Positions 1 to 8,374 of a DNA stretch of 64,000 nucleotides are shown here, one piece after another. The notes under the pieces are model-generated. The model saw only the letters and a program-made list of their open reading frames with translations, searched no databases and was not told the DNA's origin. Positions within the stretch are counted from its first letter, which is position 1. Every line of letters starts with the position of its first letter. A program made the translations under genes and the position numbers. Source of the stretch: Mesorhizobium sp. 131-2-1 (lineage in GTDB: Bacteria; Pseudomonadota; Alphaproteobacteria; Rhizobiales; Rhizobiaceae); contig NZ_AP023247.1 of assembly GCF_016756535.1 (NCBI RefSeq), positions 3,224,501 through 3,288,500 on the forward strand, written 5' to 3'.

Positions 1-849
1 AAGCCGCGCGTCATGGTGCTTGCCGTCTTCACCGCTTTCGTCGGCTTGATGGTGGCGCCCGGTGCAATGAACCCGGTCATCGCCGTGATCGCAATCGCGG
101 CGATCGCCATCGGGGCAGGGGCGGCCGGCGCGCTCAACATGTGGTACGACGCCGATATCGACGCGTTGATGTCGCGTACGTCGAAGCGGCCGGTGCCTTC
201 GGGCCGCGTCACGCCGGGCGAGGCGCTCGGCTTCGGCCTGGTGCTTTCGGCGCTTTCAGTGATGACGCTGGGCGTGCTGGTCGGCTGGCTCGCGGCGTCG
301 CTGCTTGCCTTCACCATCTTCTTTTATGTCGTCATCTACACGATGTGGCTGAAGCGCTCGACGCCGCAGAACATCGTCATAGGCGGCGCGGCGGGCGCGC
401 TGCCTCCGGTCATTGGCTGGGCCGCCGCCACCGGCGCCGTCGGTGTCGAAAGCCTCATCCTGTTCCTGATCATCTTCCTGTGGACGCCGCCGCATTTCTG
501 GGCGCTGGCGCTGTTCAAGGTCGGCGACTACGCCGCCGCCGGCATTCCGATGATGCCGAACGTGGCGGGCGAGGCTTCGACACGCAGACAGATCTTCGCC
601 TACGCGCTCATCCTGGCGCCGATCGGGGTGCTGCCCTGGCCCTTCGGATTCGCCAGCGGCTTCTACGGGATCGTCGCGGCCGCCTTGGGCCTCGGTTTCA
701 TCTGGCATGCCTGGAAGGTGCTGGCCGCTCCCGACAAGGAGATGAAGCCGGCAAAGGCGCTGTTTGCCTTTTCGATCGCCTATCTCTTCGCGATATTCGC
801 CACGCTGCTCTGCGACAGCATCGTTGCACGCGTGGTCGGCTCACTCTGA
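1..849 (+). CDS. ctaB: Protoheme IX farnesyltransferase (heme O synthase), 5' end cut by window
   Basis: Transfers a farnesyl group to protoheme IX to make heme O, the precursor of heme A used by aa3-type oxidases; it acts in the inner membrane. The reading frame is open from base 1 (the codons before the ATG at 13 are in frame), so the N-terminus is missing; 282 residues are visible, against about 300-315 for the family. The Asp-rich prenyl-binding motif NMWYDADID is followed by the SKRPVPSGR stretch, and the second motif appears as [10 protein letters not shown]. Several hydrophobic segments span the rest. It lies near a cytochrome oxidase operon on the opposite strand, which fits its role. 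UbiA-family enzymes for other quinones are less likely because of the motif details. Confidence 0.95.
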   Translation, partial: KPRVMVLAVFTAFVGLMVAPGAMNPVIAVIAIAAIAIGAGAAGALNMWYDADIDALMSRTSKRPVPSGRVTPGEALGFGLVLSALSVMTLGVLVGWLAASLLAFTIFFYVVIYTMWLKRSTPQNIVIGGAAGALPPVIGWAAATGAVGVESLILFLIIFLWTPPHFWALALFKVGDYAAAGIPMMPNVAGEASTRRQIFAYALILAPIGVLPWPFGFASGFYGIVAAALGLGFIWHAWKVLAAPDKEMKPAKALFAFSIAYLFAIFATLLCDSIVARVVGSL

Positions 850-917
850 TTGCGATGGCCTGAGCCAGGTTCGTGCCCGCAACCCGCGGGCCGCCCAGGA
901 CCTTCATTGCGAAGCCA

Positions 918-998
918 TCACGCCGGCAGCGCGAAGAATCCCAGCAGCAGCAGAATGAGTATCCCAAGGCCGAGTATGAGAAGCGTCCGAGTGTCCAT
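918..998 (-). CDS. Possible 26-residue single-span membrane peptide
   Basis: A short open frame encodes a peptide that is almost all hydrophobic after the start MDTRTLL, with one predicted transmembrane segment ending in FFALPA. A purine-rich stretch (GAAGGTGAAGG) precedes the ATG at a fitting distance, which favours this start over the upstream-extended frame. It sits alone between ctaB and the DUF2189 gene, on the other strand. No function is recognised; a chance frame cannot be excluded at this length. Confidence 0.4.
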   Translation of the reverse strand: MDTRTLLILGLGILILLLLGFFALPA

Positions 999-1215
999 GA
1001 CCTTCACCTTCGACCTGCGGGAGAATAGCGAAAAAAGGGGCTTCGAGCCAGCCTGTGCCTGGACCGCCCCGGATCCGTTGCCGACAAAAGGGCGACAAGT
1101 CGCTCGCAAGAGAGTATGGTGATTGCGGTGCAGGTCGCGGTTGCGTGGCCCGTCATGCATAACGCTAGCACCATGAAATCCGCGACCTGGCCAGACCTGA
1201 TCTGGAGGAGTGGTC

Positions 1216-2034
1216 ATGGCGAGCTTTCACGTCATTGCAGGTGCCAGCGAAACGCTGGAGCATACGAGAATTCGAAAAATCGGCGTTTCAGACCTATTCG
1301 ACGCGCTCAGACGCGGCGTCGACGATTTCATGGTCAAGCCCTCGCATATCGTGTTCCTCTGCCTGATTTATCCGCTGGTCGGCGTGGTTCTCGCCGCCTG
1401 GACATCGGGCGCCAACGCGTTGCCGTTGCTGTTTCCGCTGGTCTCCGGCTTCGCGCTGCTCGGCCCGTTCGCCGCGATCGGCCTCTACGAAATCAGCCGC
1501 CGGCGGGAGGCCGGTCTCGATTCCTCCTGGAGCCATGCCTTCGAGGTCAAGAACTCGCCCGCTCTGCCGTCGATCGCGGCCGTCGGGATCATGCTGTTTG
1601 CGATCTTCATCGCCTGGCTTCTGACCGCCCAGGCATTCTACGTGCAACTCTTCGGCCCGACGCCGCCGGCATCGCTGTCCGGCTTCATCAACGAGATATT
1701 CGCCACCGGGCGCGGCTGGACGCTGATCGTGCTCGGCCATGCCATCGGCTTCGTCTTTGCCGTGGTGGTGCTGTGCACCACGGTCGTCGCCTTCCCGTTG
1801 CTACTCGACCGTGATGTCGGGGCGTACGAGGCGATCCACACTTCGGTGCGCGTGGTGATGGCGAACCCGTTCGTGATGGCGGTCTGGGGGCTGATCGTCG
1901 CCGTTGCGCTGATCATCGGCTCGATCCCGATCTTCGCCGGCCTGGCGGTGGTGCTGCCGATCCTCGGCCACGCCACCTGGCACGTCTATCGCAAGGTCGT
2001 GGAACCGCCGCCTTCGGTCAAGCCGGCAGGTTGA
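1216..2034 (+). CDS. DUF2189 family integral membrane protein
   Basis: The protein of 272 residues has about six hydrophobic segments and the pattern of DUF2189 proteins: an N-terminal soluble stretch ending in a segment like GVSDLFDALRRGVDDF, then membrane spans, with the LGHATWHVYRKVV motif near the C-terminus. The family has no established function, although members are often found near respiratory genes in alphaproteobacteria. I use the ATG at 1216 because GGAGGAG ends five bases upstream; a GTG six bases earlier is in frame but overlaps that ribosome-binding site. A strong hairpin follows the stop codon. Confidence 0.85.
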   Translation: MASFHVIAGASETLEHTRIRKIGVSDLFDALRRGVDDFMVKPSHIVFLCLIYPLVGVVLAAWTSGANALPLLFPLVSGFALLGPFAAIGLYEISRRREAGLDSSWSHAFEVKNSPALPSIAAVGIMLFAIFIAWLLTAQAFYVQLFGPTPPASLSGFINEIFATGRGWTLIVLGHAIGFVFAVVVLCTTVVAFPLLLDRDVGAYEAIHTSVRVVMANPFVMAVWGLIVAVALIIGSIPIFAGLAVVLPILGHATWHVYRKVVEPPPSVKPAG

Positions 2035-2039
2035 AATTT

Positions 2040-2073
2040 GGGGCCGCGCCGTTTTCGGCGCGGCCCCGATTTT
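2040..2073. terminator. Hairpin terminator between convergent genes
   Basis: An 11-bp perfect GC-rich stem (GGGGCCGCGCC pairing with GGCGCGGCCCC) has a GTTTTC loop and is followed by GATTTTC. It lies directly after the stop of the DUF2189 gene and before the 3' end of the convergent YbaK-type gene, so it probably serves the plus-strand transcript and may act in both directions. Confidence 0.8.
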
Positions 2074-2087
2074 CTCACCGGATTTTC

Positions 2088-2561
2088 TCAGTAGGCCGGA
2101 TGGCTGAAGCGGGCCTGGCGCGCATCCGTTGTCAGGTTGCGAAAGTCCTTGCCGCTGACATGCACAAGAGTCCTGTGGTCGCCGCCTTCGAAATAGATGT
2201 CGTCGGCTGCGCCAAGGCTTTCGTCGAGAATCACCGGCACGTCATAGGCGGCGCCGATCGGCGGCACCGCGCCGACGTCGCAATCGCCGAAGAGCGAGAC
2301 CACCTCGTCCTCGGAAGCGAGCCCGAGACGCTTGTCCATGATGCCCTGCAGCGTGCTGAGTTCGATCCTGTGTGTGCTTGGAACCACCGCCAGCGCATAG
2401 CCGAGTTCGTGGTGGACGACCACCGATTTGGCCATAATGCTGCCGGGCACATGCGCGGCGATGGCCGACTGCCGGCTGGTGGACGTGCGGTGATGCTCGA
2501 CGGTGTCGTAGGAAACGCCCTTGCCGTCGATGAAATGCTTCAGTTTGTTCGCGATCGTCAT
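2088..2561 (-). CDS. YbaK/prolyl-tRNA-editing domain deacylase
   Basis: A 157-residue single-domain protein of the YbaK/ProX superfamily, which hydrolyses mischarged aminoacyl-tRNAs (for example Cys- or Ala-tRNA-Pro) in the cytoplasm. Family features are the early segment FIDGKGVSYDTVEHHRT, the region MAKSVVVHHELGYALAVVPS with the conserved lysine of the editing pocket, and a Gly-rich segment near VGAVPPIGAAYDVPVILDE. The length is typical for free-standing members. Substrate preference cannot be read from the sequence. It is convergent with the DUF2189 gene, and the cytochrome oxidase operon ends upstream of it on the same strand. Confidence 0.85.
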   Translation of the reverse strand: MTIANKLKHFIDGKGVSYDTVEHHRTSTSRQSAIAAHVPGSIMAKSVVVHHELGYALAVVPSTHRIELSTLQGIMDKRLGLASEDEVVSLFGDCDVGAVPPIGAAYDVPVILDESLGAADDIYFEGGDHRTLVHVSGKDFRNLTTDARQARFSHPAY

Positions 2562-2635
2562 TTTGGCTCCCCTTGCTTCAGGTTGTGATGCAATTGGAAC
2601 GACGGCTGTCTTCGACCGTCTCCGATACCGACAAA

Positions 2636-2650
2636 GATGGCTCAGCCATC
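2636..2650 (-). terminator. Weak hairpin after the cox operon
   Basis: GATGGCTCAGCCATC forms a 7-bp stem with a one-base centre. Read on the minus strand it is followed by TTTGTC, about 45 bases beyond the last oxidase gene. It is a plausible but weak end for the cox transcript; the stem is short and the T-tract is interrupted. Confidence 0.35.
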
Positions 2651-2696
2651 CATTGTTTCAAGGCGAGGGCGGCGGTCCAGCAACTCCTGCCGCGCG

Positions 2697-3092
2697 TCAG
2701 GGTCCGGCGCCGAAAAACGTTATGCGGGTGAGCAGCGTATAGTCGGATTCGAAGACCATCATCGTCATGAACACCAGCACCAGTATCGGCGGCAGGATGA
2801 TCGCATAGGCGAGCGCCAGCCTTTCCCAGGCCATGTGCATGAAGACGGCGACGATCAGTCCGGCCTTGAGCATCATGAAGATGAGGATCAGCGACCATCT
2901 GAGATAGCCGTGCAGGCCGAAATAGTCGACCAGGTAGGAGCAGGTGCTGAGGATGAACAGCCACGCCCAGACCACCAGATAGAGCTTGATCGGATGTTCC
3001 TGATGAGCGTCCGTCACGGCCGCCGGTGCGTCATGCGCGTGGGTGGCGTGAAGTGCGTGCTGCCCGAGACCGTTTGCGGTTGCTTCAGCCAT
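2697..3092 (-). CDS. Cytochrome c oxidase subunit IV (bacterial COX4/CyoD-like)
   Basis: A small inner-membrane subunit of 131 residues with three hydrophobic spans after a His/Ala-rich soluble N-terminus. The HPIKLYLVVWAWLFILS segment and the MLKAGLIVAVFMHM segment are typical of the prokaryotic COX4 family, which helps assembly or stability of heme-copper oxidases and carries no cofactor. It is the last gene of the five-gene oxidase operon, 26 bases after subunit III, with a GAGAGGAAG ribosome-binding site. Its position identifies it as part of this oxidase rather than of a separate quinol oxidase. Confidence 0.85.
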   Translation of the reverse strand: MAEATANGLGQHALHATHAHDAPAAVTDAHQEHPIKLYLVVWAWLFILSTCSYLVDYFGLHGYLRWSLILIFMMLKAGLIVAVFMHMAWERLALAYAIILPPILVLVFMTMMVFESDYTLLTRITFFGAGP

Positions 3093-3118
3093 AGCTTCCT
3101 CTCAACAAAGCCCGCCTC

Positions 3119-3841
3119 TCACCAAAGATAGAAGAAGGCGAAAATGAACACCCAGACCAGGTCGACGAAGTGCCAGTAGAGGCCCATGATCTCGACGTTC
3201 TCGTAGCGGCCCCTGCGGCTGGTGAAGAAGCCGGGGCGCCCGACGTCGTAGTCGCCGCGCCAAACCTTGCGCGCCGTGATGATCAGGAAGATCACGCCGA
3301 TCGTCACATGCGTGCCGTGGAAGCCGGTGATCATGAAGAAGGAGGAGCCGAACTGCGCGGCGCCCCATGGGTTGCCCCAGGGCCGTACCCCTTCGGTGAT
3401 CAGCTTGGTCCATTCGAAGGCCTGCATGCCGACGAAGGTGGCGCCGAGCGCGGCGGTCAGCAGCATCAGGATCGCGGTTTTGCGGCGGTCGCGGCGGTAG
3501 CCGAAATTGACCGCCATGGCCATGGTGCCGCTGCTCGAGATCAGCACGAAGGTCATGATGGCGATCAGGATCAGCGGAATCTCCTGGCCGCCGATGCGCA
3601 GCGCGAAGACCTCGCTGGGATTCGGCCATGGCACGCGCGTCGACATGCGCGCGGTCATGTAGGAGAGCAGGAAGCAGCCGAAAATGAAGGTGTCGCTGAG
3701 CAGGAAGATCCACATCATGGCCTTGCCCCAGGACACGTTCTTGAACGCGCGCTGGTCCGAGGCCCAGTCGGCCGCAATGCCTTGCCAGCCCGAAGGTCTT
3801 GGCTCCGTTTGGCCGCTATGCACCAGTGTCGTCTCAGCCAT
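3119..3841 (-). CDS. coxP: Cytochrome c oxidase subunit III
   Basis: A seven-helix type subunit III of 240 residues. Conserved blocks include WIFLLSDTFIFGCFL near the N-terminus, FEWTKLI in mid-protein, the FFMITGFHGTHVTIGVIFL segment and the C-terminal YWHFVDLVWVFIFAFFYLW. These are the hallmarks of subunit III, which stabilises the catalytic core and proton uptake. The start at 3841 has AGGAGG six bases upstream. It is preceded by a second subunit III-like gene, matching the arrangement described for the alternative oxidase CoxMNOP of Bradyrhizobium. The symbol rests on that gene order and is a tentative assignment. Confidence 0.9.
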   Translation of the reverse strand: MAETTLVHSGQTEPRPSGWQGIAADWASDQRAFKNVSWGKAMMWIFLLSDTFIFGCFLLSYMTARMSTRVPWPNPSEVFALRIGGQEIPLILIAIMTFVLISSSGTMAMAVNFGYRRDRRKTAILMLLTAALGATFVGMQAFEWTKLITEGVRPWGNPWGAAQFGSSFFMITGFHGTHVTIGVIFLIITARKVWRGDYDVGRPGFFTSRRGRYENVEIMGLYWHFVDLVWVFIFAFFYLW

Positions 3842-3851
3842 CGCCTGCCTC

Positions 3852-4556
3852 CTAGGTCAGCAACTGCCGGCAAATGTCGATGAACGTCGCTGCCCAGCCG
3901 GCCAGAAGGGCGAAGATGCAAAGCCAGACGAAAAGCAGGAAGTGCCAGTACATGGCGCAGAGCTCGACGCCGAGGCGCAGCCGCTCAGGCCGCGCGCCGT
4001 TCCAGGCGCTGGCGCTCGTCCTGCCAAGGCCGATCAGACCGCCCAGTATGTGCAGGCCGTGCATGCCGGTGATCAGATAGAAGAAGCTGTTGGCCGGATT
4101 GGCGGCCAGCAGGTAGCCATCCTCGGTCAGTTGCCGCCACGCCACGAGCTGTCCGATGAGGAAGGCAAGCGCTGTCACCCCGGCCGTGGCAAGGCCCAGC
4201 CGGACGTTGTCGATTTGGCCTTTGCGGGCGGCGGCGACGGCGCATTGCAGCGCGATGCTGCTGAGCACCAGCACGCCGGTGTTGAGCCAGAGCAGGCGCG
4301 GCAGCGGCAGCGGCCGCCAGTCCGACAGGCCCATGCGCATGAAATAGGCGCTGGTGAACAGCGAGAACAGGCAGCCGACGACGGCGAGGAATACGCCTAG
4401 GCCGATCTTGGCGGTGGGCAGGGCCGACCGGTCGAGGCCAACGAAATCCGTGGCCAGGCCTTGCTCCAACCATGGTTTCGCCGTCAGCCGCTGGTGCGAA
4501 AGCCACCAGCCGGCAAAGCCGGCGATCACAGCCAGGAAGACCAGGATGACGCTCAT
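3852..4556 (-). CDS. coxO: Second cytochrome c oxidase subunit III-like protein
   Basis: A 234-residue membrane protein with several spans and subunit III signatures, notably FYLITGMHGLHILGGLIGL and the C-terminal MYWHFLLFVWLCIFALLAGW. It is more divergent than the next gene and lacks the canonical N-terminal block. Its start overlaps the stop of subunit I by four bases (ATGA), so the two are probably translationally coupled. Two subunit III paralogues in one operon is the CoxO/CoxP pattern. Whether both are in one complex or alternate is unknown. Confidence 0.85.
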   Translation of the reverse strand: MSVILVFLAVIAGFAGWWLSHQRLTAKPWLEQGLATDFVGLDRSALPTAKIGLGVFLAVVGCLFSLFTSAYFMRMGLSDWRPLPLPRLLWLNTGVLVLSSIALQCAVAAARKGQIDNVRLGLATAGVTALAFLIGQLVAWRQLTEDGYLLAANPANSFFYLITGMHGLHILGGLIGLGRTSASAWNGARPERLRLGVELCAMYWHFLLFVWLCIFALLAGWAATFIDICRQLLT

Positions 4557-6322
4557 GCCGGCTCCTTGGAGAGGCCGAAATTGCCCGGCACGTTCTGCGG
4601 GATGAAGTCCTCCTTGGCGCCCGGCACGCTGTAGTCATAGGCCCAGCGGTAGACGATCGGCAGATCCTTGCCGAAATTGCCATGCGTCGGCGGTGTCTCG
4701 GGCGTCTGCCATTCCAGCGTCGTCGCCCGCCATGGATTGCCGCCGGCCTCGCGGCCATGGCGGATGCTCCAGATCAGGTTGAACAGGAAGACCATCTGCG
4801 CGAAGCCGACGATGAAAGCCATGATGGAGATGAACGAATTCAGATGATGGGCGGACTCCGTCATTATCGTCATGTCGGTCAGTTCCGCGTAGCGCCGCGG
4901 AATGCCGATCAGGCCGAGATAGTGCATGGGGAAGAAGATCAGATAGGCGCCGAGGAAGGTCACCCAGAAATGGAAACGGCCGAGCGTCTCGTCGAGCATG
5001 CGGCCGGTGACCTTCGGGTACCAGTGGTAGATCGCGCCCAGGATCACCAGGATCGGGGCGACACCCATGACCATGTGGAAATGGGCGACGACGAACATCG
5101 TGTCCGACAGCGGCACGTCGACGACGACGTTGCCGAGGAACAGGCCGGTCAGCCCGCCATTGACGAAAGTGACGATGAAGGCCAGCGCGAACAGCATAGG
5201 TATGGTGAGATGGATGTCGCCGCGCCACAGCGTCAGCACCCAGTTATAGACCTTGATGGCGGTCGGAATGGCGATGATCAGCGTGGTGGTGGCGAAGAAG
5301 AAACCGAAATAGGGGTGCATGCCGCTGACATACATGTGGTGCGCCCAGACCACGAAGCTCAGCGCGCCGATGCCGACGATGGCCCAGACCATCATGCGGT
5401 AGCCGAAGATGTTCTTGCGCGCATGGGTGCTGATCAGGTCGGAGACGATGCCGAAGGCCGGCAGCGCGACGATGTAGACCTCGGGGTGGCCGAAGAACCA
5501 GAACAGATGCTGGAACAGGATCGGGCTGCCGCCATTGTGCTGCAGCTGTTCGCCCATCTCGACGATCGCCGGCATGAAGAAGGAGGTGCCGAGCACGCGG
5601 TCGAGCAGCATCATCACGCAAGCCACGAACAGCGCGGGAAAGGCGAGCAGCGCCATCACGGTGGCGGTGAAGATGCCCCAGACGGTGAGCGGCAGCCGCA
5701 TCATCGTCATGCCGCGGGTGCGCGCCTGCAGCACCGTCACGACATAGTTCAGGCCGCCCATGGTGAAGCCGATGATGAACAGGATAAGCGAGGAGAGCAT
5801 CAGGATGATGCCCCAGTCCTGGCCGCCCGGCGTGCCGCTCATGATGGCTTGCGGCGGGTAGAGCGTCCAGCCGGCGCCGGTCGGTCCGCCCGGCGCAAAG
5901 AAGCCGGCCACCAGGACCAGCACGGCGAGCAGGTAGATCCAGTAGCTCAGCATGTTGACATAGGGAAAGACCATGTCGCGCGCGCCGACCATCAGCGGGA
6001 TCAGGTAGTTGCCGAAGCCGCCAAGGAATAGAGCGGTGAGCAGGTAGATCACCATGATCATGCCGTGCATGGTGATGAACTGGTAGTAGGCTTCCGGGGT
6101 GATGAAGTCGAACGTGCCGGGGAAGCCGAGCTGCAGCCGCATCAGCCAGGACAGCATGAGCGCCACGAAGCCGATCGCCGTTGCCGTCGCTGAATACTGG
6201 ATGGCGATGACCTTGGCGTCCTGCGAGAAGACGTACTTCGTCCACCAGCTGTGCGGATGGTAAAGTTCCATTTCCGCGACTTCGGCCGGCGGTACGGCAT
6301 CTGCAGGCGTTATATCGACCAT
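4553..6322 (-). CDS. coxN: Cytochrome c oxidase subunit I (aa3-type, alternative oxidase)
   Basis: The catalytic subunit, 589 residues, reduces O2 at a heme-copper centre and pumps protons across the inner membrane. Visible ligands and channels: the heme histidine in FITMHGMIMVI, the D-channel Asp in VGARDMVFP, the CuB His, channel Glu and cross-linked Tyr in WFFGHPEVYI, the His pair in WAHHMYVSG, the K-channel Lys in AIPTAIKVYNW, and the heme-binding VAHFHMVMG. This is therefore an A-type enzyme. The ATG at 6322 has GGAGG seven bases upstream. The gene follows subunit II by 21 bases and overlaps the next gene. Confidence 0.97.
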   Translation of the reverse strand: MVDITPADAVPPAEVAEMELYHPHSWWTKYVFSQDAKVIAIQYSATATAIGFVALMLSWLMRLQLGFPGTFDFITPEAYYQFITMHGMIMVIYLLTALFLGGFGNYLIPLMVGARDMVFPYVNMLSYWIYLLAVLVLVAGFFAPGGPTGAGWTLYPPQAIMSGTPGGQDWGIILMLSSLILFIIGFTMGGLNYVVTVLQARTRGMTMMRLPLTVWGIFTATVMALLAFPALFVACVMMLLDRVLGTSFFMPAIVEMGEQLQHNGGSPILFQHLFWFFGHPEVYIVALPAFGIVSDLISTHARKNIFGYRMMVWAIVGIGALSFVVWAHHMYVSGMHPYFGFFFATTTLIIAIPTAIKVYNWVLTLWRGDIHLTIPMLFALAFIVTFVNGGLTGLFLGNVVVDVPLSDTMFVVAHFHMVMGVAPILVILGAIYHWYPKVTGRMLDETLGRFHFWVTFLGAYLIFFPMHYLGLIGIPRRYAELTDMTIMTESAHHLNSFISIMAFIVGFAQMVFLFNLIWSIRHGREAGGNPWRATTLEWQTPETPPTHGNFGKDLPIVYRWAYDYSVPGAKEDFIPQNVPGNFGLSKEPA

Positions 6323-6343
6323 GGGAGCACCTCCGCGCCCTGT

Positions 6344-7222
6344 TCAGCGTGCCTCGACAGCCTCGAGTCTTGCCGCAACGTCCAGACCAGACGCGGCCAC
6401 CGTCGCCTGGTCGGCAGAGCCCGTCTTCTGGGGCGCCGACAGTTGCGCGAAAGTCTGCTGCTGGCCGAGCCAGGCCAGGTAGTCCTGTTCAGTGTCGACC
6501 ATGACCACGCCATGCATCAGCGGATGGCCCTGGCCGCACAGTTCCGCGCACAGGACCTGAAAGGTTCCGGTCCTGGTCGGGGTGAACCAGAAATAGGTGA
6601 CCGAGCCCGGGATCATGTCCATCTTGGCGCGGAATTCCGGTATGTAGAAATCGTGCAGCACGTCGATCGAGCGCAGCACCATCTTGACCGGCTTGCCGAT
6701 CGGCAGATGCAGATCGGCCGCCTCGACCACGACATCGTCCTGGCCGTTGGGATCGCTGGGGATGACGCCGAGCGGATTTTCAGCCGACACGTCGCGGGTG
6801 TCGGAGGTGCCGAGCTTGCCGTCCTTGCCGGGCAAGCGGAAGCTCCACTGCCATTGCTGGCCGATGACTTCGACCTCGGTCGCGTCGCTGGGCACGGTGA
6901 CGAAGCGGCTCCAGACGAACAGGCCGGGCACCAAAAGGGCGGTGACACCCACTCCCGTGACGACGGTCAGCCACCATTCGAGGCGCTTGTTCTCCGGTTC
7001 ATAGGCCGCGCGGTTGCCCTCCCGGTGGCGGAAGCGGAACACGCAATAGGCCATGAAAAGCACCACGGCGGCGAAGACGACGCCGGTGATCCAGAAGGTA
7101 ATGATGATGGTGTTGTCGATATAGTCCCAATTCGAGGCAATCGGCGTCCACCACCATGGGCTCAGGAAGTGAAACAGCACCGAGCCCACAACAATCAAAA
7201 CGAGTACAAGCGCAATGGCCAT
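6344..7222 (-). CDS. coxM: Cytochrome c oxidase subunit II (CuA-containing)
   Basis: The electron-entry subunit. Two N-terminal transmembrane helices (around residues 1-20 and 40-65) anchor a periplasmic cupredoxin domain. All CuA ligands are present: the early His in SIDVLHDFYIPEF and the cluster CAELCGQGHPLM. The aromatic patch GQQWQWSF for cytochrome c contact is also there. A quinol oxidase is therefore ruled out. I start at the ATG at 7222 (292 residues), which has a GGGGAGG site upstream; the frame extends 21 codons further but without a good site. It is the first gene of the operon, so the promoter should lie in 7223-7377. Confidence 0.95.
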   Translation of the reverse strand: MAIALVLVLIVVGSVLFHFLSPWWWTPIASNWDYIDNTIIITFWITGVVFAAVVLFMAYCVFRFRHREGNRAAYEPENKRLEWWLTVVTGVGVTALLVPGLFVWSRFVTVPSDATEVEVIGQQWQWSFRLPGKDGKLGTSDTRDVSAENPLGVIPSDPNGQDDVVVEAADLHLPIGKPVKMVLRSIDVLHDFYIPEFRAKMDMIPGSVTYFWFTPTRTGTFQVLCAELCGQGHPLMHGVVMVDTEQDYLAWLGQQQTFAQLSAPQKTGSADQATVAASGLDVAARLEAVEAR

Positions 7223-7377
7223 GTCCCGTCCTCCCCGGCATTCGAGGGGGCGCGAAGCCGTCCCGGCGAATGCCAAGATCATCATAGCGTGATTTGCGGT
7301 TGAAATTCCAGAGCCGACTATGTGTGGGAAATATATGTGGACAAACTGGCGCCTCTTGCGCTCGCGGAGCCCCGGTT

Positions 7378-8154
7378 TCAGTTCGGACTGGATCGCGCAA
7401 TGATCCAGTCGGCCGCCGCCGCGAGATCGGCGACGGTTGCGGTAGGCGGCGGATCGAACCGCTTCTCGTCGCCGCGGCGATATTTGCCGGTGCGCACCAG
7501 CAATGCCCCCGAAAGCCCGGCGCGGAGCGCGCCGGCTATGTCGGCCTCGGCATCGTCGCCGACCATGATCGCCTGTTCCGGCGGGACGTTCATGGATGCC
7601 AGCGCCGAGAGAAAGAATGCTGGCGATGGCTTGCCGAGGACGGTCGCGCGTTTCAGCGAGGCAAATTCCAGTGCCGCCACGAAAGGCCCTGCATCGAGGC
7701 TGAGCCCGCCGTCGGCGTCGCGAAATGCCCGGTTGGTGGCGAGAGCCAGCAATTCGGCGCCGGCGATCAACTGGCGGAAGGCGTCGTTCAGCACCGCATA
7801 GGTCAAGGTCTCGCCGGCATCGCCGATGATGACGGCGCGCTTGTCGCGGGCCGGCAGTTCGCGGAAATCCGGCTCGAGGCCTGGGTGAACCAGCAGATAG
7901 GGCGCGCGGCCGTTACGAAGCAGCCATTCGCGCGCGGCCTGCGCCGGTGTGAAGACATCGGCCTTGGCGGCGGTCAGCCCCAATGCTGCCAGATGGTCGA
8001 GTACCCGCTGTTTCGACGAGCGCGTGGTGTTGCTGACGAAGCGTATGGAAAGACCGGCCTTGCGCAAACGCGCGACCGCGTCCACACCGCCCGATATGGC
8101 GGTTCCGCCATCATAGATGACGCCTGCGAGATCCAGCAGCACGCCCCTTGTCAT
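7378..8154 (-). CDS. HAD superfamily hydrolase, subclass IIA, LHPP-like
   Basis: A 258-residue cytoplasmic phosphatase of the HAD-IIA group. Motif I reads LDLAGVIYDG, motif II VSNTTR, the motif III lysine is in GKPSPAFF, and motif IV is MVGDDAEADI. The nucleophilic Asp is present but the usual second Asp of DxD is Ala, as in the LHPP/HDHD2-like branch (Ser in human LHPP), which suggests a phospholysine/phosphohistidine or pyrophosphate phosphatase type rather than a sugar phosphatase. The substrate is an inference. The gene stands alone between the oxidase operon and a radC remnant. Confidence 0.85.
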   Translation of the reverse strand: MTRGVLLDLAGVIYDGGTAISGGVDAVARLRKAGLSIRFVSNTTRSSKQRVLDHLAALGLTAAKADVFTPAQAAREWLLRNGRAPYLLVHPGLEPDFRELPARDKRAVIIGDAGETLTYAVLNDAFRQLIAGAELLALATNRAFRDADGGLSLDAGPFVAALEFASLKRATVLGKPSPAFFLSALASMNVPPEQAIMVGDDAEADIAGALRAGLSGALLVRTGKYRRGDEKRFDPPPTATVADLAAAADWIIARSSPN

Positions 8155-8280
8155 CGTTCCAGCATGCCGAGGAGAGCGCCATGCGTCAAACCTGAAACGG
8201 GCCAGGTTGCGGCAAAGATTTGTCCTGCTACTTGTGCTTTCGTCGAGTTAAGTCGCCGGCGCGGGACGAAGATCGACACC

Positions 8281-8349
8281 TCAGATCAGCAGCAAGCCCT
8301 TCATGCTCGCATTGCCGCCGGACGGATGGTTGTGCACCAGGATGATGGC
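8281..8349 (-). pseudogene. radC: Remnant of a radC gene with internal deletion
   Basis: Read on the minus strand this encodes [12 protein letters not shown] joined to [10 protein letters not shown] and a stop codon. The first part is the JAB/MPN metal motif region of RadC and the second is the exact C-terminus of RadC. Compared with the intact radC at 16521-17300, about 36 residues between the two are missing in frame and everything upstream is gone. Many third positions differ from the intact copy while the residues are the same, so it comes from a diverged or old copy, not a recent duplication. Confidence 0.8.
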
Positions 8350-8374
8350 GCATGGTCAGGAGCCGGGTTTGCCG

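Noticed and set aside
4682..6031. A 449-codon plus-strand open frame opposite cytochrome oxidase subunit I
   Set aside because: It is rich in Asp, His and Arg without any domain. It is the mirror of a certain gene in GC-rich DNA, where antisense frames stay open by chance.
6344..7222. Subunit II as a quinol oxidase subunit (CyoA)
   Set aside because: All CuA ligands (CAELCGQGHPLM and the upstream His) are present, so electrons come from cytochrome c.
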